From Holotrichia oblita (Eukaryota; Arthropoda; Insecta; Coleoptera; Scarabaeidae), in assembly GCA_023690525.1 (NCBI GenBank), contig CM043017.1, positions 93,088,023-93,152,022 of the forward strand: a DNA stretch of 64,000 nucleotides, read 5' to 3'. Under the pieces are notes generated by a model. It was not told where the DNA came from and searched no databases. It worked only from the letters and a program-made list of their open reading frames with translations. Positions 60,910 to 64,000 of the stretch are shown one piece after another (within the stretch, counting starts at the first letter, position 1; each line of letters begins with the position of its first letter). A program made the translations under genes and the position numbers.

Positions 60910-61050
60910 GGCGAATGCATTCGCTGTCGATACGGATTTCAATTCTCCGAGAAAAATGTCACCGTCTCTCCGGAGAATTGGAACTCGGGTCCTATTTTTC
61001 CGCCACAACGATAGTCAGCCACCTAACCACTGCGGCTATCAACCCGTTTA
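60910..61050 (-). mobile_element. tRNA-derived SINE, copy 2
   Basis: On the minus strand: AGCCGCAGTGGTTAGGTGGC, then CTGACTATCGTTGTGG, CCGAGTTCCAATTCTCCGGA and GACGGTGACATTTTTCTC. It aligns with copy 1 through the A-box, B-box and following segment. Confidence 0.75.
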
Positions 61051-61557
61051 ATAATTAAATTTGAAAACACCGTGCCTGTGGTAAACAGATGACACTATTA
61101 AACGAATTGAGCCAAGACACTTTCTCATTAATCCCGTTATTTCGACCAGATAAGCTGCTAAAGAAACAGAATTAGTTTTGGTAGCAATATTCTCGTGTTC
61201 AAATGCAATTGCCTTGCATCAATTGCGATTTCGTCAAAAAATGAGTTGAAATCTTAGTGAGTGTTATCTTATAAATAAGTTATAATTATATAGTGTCCGA
61301 ATGACTTCAAAGCAGCAAACAACGGTGCCGAAAACCTAGACTCAACAACTTTCAAGAATTTAGTGAAAATGATGCGGATAGGCAAATAAAATTTTAGCTA
61401 GCGAGTCAAACATACATTTGCCCCACCTTATGAAAAAACATTAGTGGCGAATCTAGTTTTTACAAAAAAATTTTTCAAAGACCATTTTCACTACGCAATT
61501 GTTATATCTACACCTAGCATATCTGTACCACATACATAGCACGAGATATTTCGAGCG
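61051..61557. other. No recognisable gene
   Basis: AT-rich; nothing assigned. Confidence 0.5.
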
Positions 61558-61745
61558 TTATGGGATTTGCGATCGGTCATCTAGCCGCACAAATGATAGC
61601 AACCTTGAAATGCAAATTAGTATGCAGTCGTGTCGTGTATAAAAATGCCACGATCGGTGAGCTCGTCTAACCGTCCCACGTGAATGTTTTTTCTTATAAT
61701 TTAAATTAAATGCAAAATTGCATGTGTACGCTGCTGGTATGTGTA
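61558..61745 (-). repeat. Interspersed repeat, about 185 bp, copy 2
   Basis: On the minus strand it matches 36006-36185 from ACACATACCAGCAGCGTAC to GACCGATCGCAAATCCC, with clear blocks of identity throughout and a few indels. It is open on the minus strand for 66 codons, but that frame is not kept in the other copy. Confidence 0.75.
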
Positions 61746-63407
61746 CCGAATTTTCCATATTTAGTTATATCAATAGATACTGAACGATTATTCTCTCTAT
61801 ACAAGAACAGTTTAGAGTCTTCCAACTAACAACGTTAAATTATTAACACCTCTCTCGTAGGTAAGTGTGTTTAACAACAATAAAATATATTGCTTATTAT
61901 TATTGTGTACTGTAGTACGGTATTTATTATACGCCTTTTGTAGATCCCACGATGTATGCGCTTTTAATATTGCAACGCCTTTGCCCGCCACCGCCTCAGC
62001 GTACAAATATTTTTCGATGTAATTATACCAATGGGCAAGATATGGAGCTATTTTAAAACTAACATCTATTTTTATTGTTCAGTAATTACTTTTTGATGAT
62101 TTCCTTTTCCCGATATCTAGCCATCAATCATTACTTAACGAAATCAATATTGTTATCTCTGTAACTGTAACTTTAAAACCGAAACTTTTAGTTTTTTAAT
62201 ATCGGTGTATTTAATTGTACAGCATATTGCCAGTAGTCCACAAAATTGAAAATAGGTTCATGTTTCATCTGATTTCTATAAAGTCGTATAATCGTTAGTA
62301 TGAGTAGTTATGAAAATTTCCTATAGACCCTTCAAGTAAACATTTGCATTTGTAACGTAAAAATCAGGATTTTGTTTGTTGAGCTTATTCCTTGCATAAC
62401 TTTTAAGAAGTTTAAAGGCGGTTCGAATGTAAAGAGACATTTGATACTTTTCGTGATTGGTTGCACATCATTGTAGCAAACAACTCTATTTATACTTATT
62501 TATGATGCACATTTTTTATGTAAATATGTACATACATACGTATTAAGATTAACAATCTCATTTAAGAGTCCGAGACCTTCGTTATTATCCTTTTATGTAG
62601 TACTATGTTAATAAAATATTATAAATAGATACTCACACGAAGTGCTGCAGTAATTAATTACGCAGGAAGATGATATCGATAGTGTATCAACCCTCTGCAA
62701 TTGCAGGATTGCATTGGTTACGTAAATAATAAAAAGTTAATATTTTCTAGAAACGTAAACGTTCTAGCGTTACTAATAAAACTATTTTCCTATATACAGA
62801 TTAATTGGTAAGTAGCTGCCAAGTTTTGCCAAATTGAAACACGTAATACATAGTAAGAAGAGAAGCAAACACTTCTTCCCCATAAATGCTGTATGGAATT
62901 TATATCTCTAAGAATTTATAATAATAGTCATAATAAGACTAAAAAATAACAAAAGTGCAGGAAAAAATAGAATTCCATAAAAAAATGAGAGAAAAGAAAA
63001 GATGAGGAAAAGTATCTTCACAAAAGGTTATACTAATTCATACTTAATATTATTAGAAAATCACAATTTATCGACTTATATCTATCAAAAAAAATTCTAA
63101 TATTAATATTCAATCGTCATCGATCACAAAACCAATTCGTGCTTGCTGATTTCCTTTATAAAATTCCTTTATAAAATATTCTAACACTGCCACAAACACT
63201 GTAACGATGCAGCAGAAGTAGCTTTCAATAACAATAAATTATGATCGTTAATAAGCATACTACCCGTCCTATCCATACAACAACCCAATCAGTTTACTCC
63301 GTATTCTGTAATAGCAATTTCGCATTTCTCATGTTCTCTCTCTTCATGTTCTCTCTCTCTAAATGTTCTCTAGAAGAACAAACAAGATTGTTGGAGAATA
63401 CTAGGGT
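61746..63407. other. AT-rich stretch without a recognisable gene
   Basis: Contains a short CTCTCT-rich duplicated segment (TTCATGTTCTCTCTC) near 63330-63360. No gene supported. Confidence 0.5.
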
Positions 63408-63880
63408 ATGTCAACGATAAATCAAATTTTTACATTAAAAATGCTACAAAACAAAAGCTTCGAACAAAACCTTGGCCCGCGAATGCTTTTCATTGACTTC
63501 AAACAAGCGTATGACTCCACTTCTCAAAAAAGCCTTCACTAGGTTGTGATGACGTTCAAAATACCAAAGAAATTAAGAAATTTGATAATGATGGTAAAAG
63601 CTAGAATAAATTGCAGAATTGTGGTGGAGGAGAGATCACAATTCATAACTAAACGAGGACTAACACAAGGTGATCCGCTGTCGATGGATGTTTTCGAGCT
63701 AGTTCTGAAAATAGTAATGCAGGAAAGAAAATGCACACAAAACAAAGAACATTATATTATACATATATGCAGATGATTATTTCTGCTTACAAGAACAAAA
63801 ACAATTTTGAAAAAGTCTTTCTAAGTTTTGAAGAAGTTGCAGGATATGGCTCGACTATAAATGAGCGAAAATAAAATATA
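63408..63880 (+). pseudogene. LINE reverse transcriptase fragment
   Basis: From an ATG at 63408 the frame reads STINQIFTLKMLQNKS, then MLFIDFKQAYDS (catalytic Asp of motif A), a TAG at 63540-63542, FKIPKKLRNLIMMVKARI and TKRGLTQGDPLSMDVFELVL (motif B). The YADDYF motif C at about 63764-63780 is reached only after a one-base frameshift. More stops follow. The motif wording resembles LINEs with the DQIFTLRQ start rather than jockey types; the clade is not determined. The fragment stops before the window end. Confidence 0.8.
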
Positions 63881-64000
63881 TAAAAATAAAGTCAAAAACG
63901 TAAGAAATCACTAACTAAAATTTACTGGCAATAAATGCTGATTATCGATATGATGTTTGGAACGGTACAATAGCGCATATTTTGCCAATTTACTAATCTA

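Noticed and set aside
1..64000. CRISPR array or bacterial-type operon
   Set aside because: The only regular repeats are the 304-bp units, which are contiguous without spacers, and the context is eukaryotic transposon DNA.

Overview
This window looks like a repeat-dense intergenic stretch from an insect (or other arthropod) nuclear genome. It is strongly AT-rich, has no bacterial-style operons, and its recognisable coding matter is almost all transposable elements: Tc1, mariner DD34D, mariner-like DD41D, Penelope, several non-LTR retrotransposons, tRNA-derived SINEs and MITEs. I found no confident host protein gene; one short open segment near 31.35 kb could be an exon. No tRNA, rRNA or CRISPR was seen.

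Layout. 0-3.5 kb: a decayed non-LTR reverse-transcriptase tail, then a complete-ended but broken Tc1 element (1887-3489) sitting inside an older TIR fragment. 6.7-8.6 kb: a decayed DD41D element with about 0.5 kb TIRs. 10.9-11.6 kb: RNase H remnant of a non-LTR element. 12.5-13.4 kb: a long-TIR MITE. 16.4-21.1 kb: the most unusual object, a DD41D-type element whose two inverted termini are arrays of a 304-bp tandem repeat (about seven units left, four right, inverted). 22.5-24.8 kb: a mariner (DD34D type) split by a 5'-truncated Penelope-like element with a readable GIY-YIG domain. 25.2 kb: a short MITE. 26.6-28.9 kb: a jockey-like non-LTR element. 29-39 kb: mostly featureless AT-rich DNA with small MITEs, a solo TIR and an interspersed repeat. 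39.6-41.2 kb: a degraded copy of a multicopy protein family of unknown function. 41.5-43.8 kb: a DD41D element with about 610-bp TIRs and a transposase broken by one frameshift. 43.8-53 kb: AT-rich, a long hairpin MITE, an 88-bp direct repeat. 53.2-56.6 kb: several MITEs and an RNase H remnant interrupted exactly at a TA by a MITE. 56.9-59.7 kb: a DD41D element with about 665-bp TIRs and an apparently intact 356-residue transposase. 60.4-61.7 kb: two SINE copies and another interspersed repeat. 63.4-63.9 kb: a LINE RT remnant.

Taken together the window is a record of successive insertions. Four DD41D-type elements share unusually long TIRs, TA target duplications and small sequence modules inside their TIRs, and they range from dead (6.7 kb) to possibly functional (56.9 kb). 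Boundaries were read by eye from inverted repeats and TA duplications; identities and ages are not computed.
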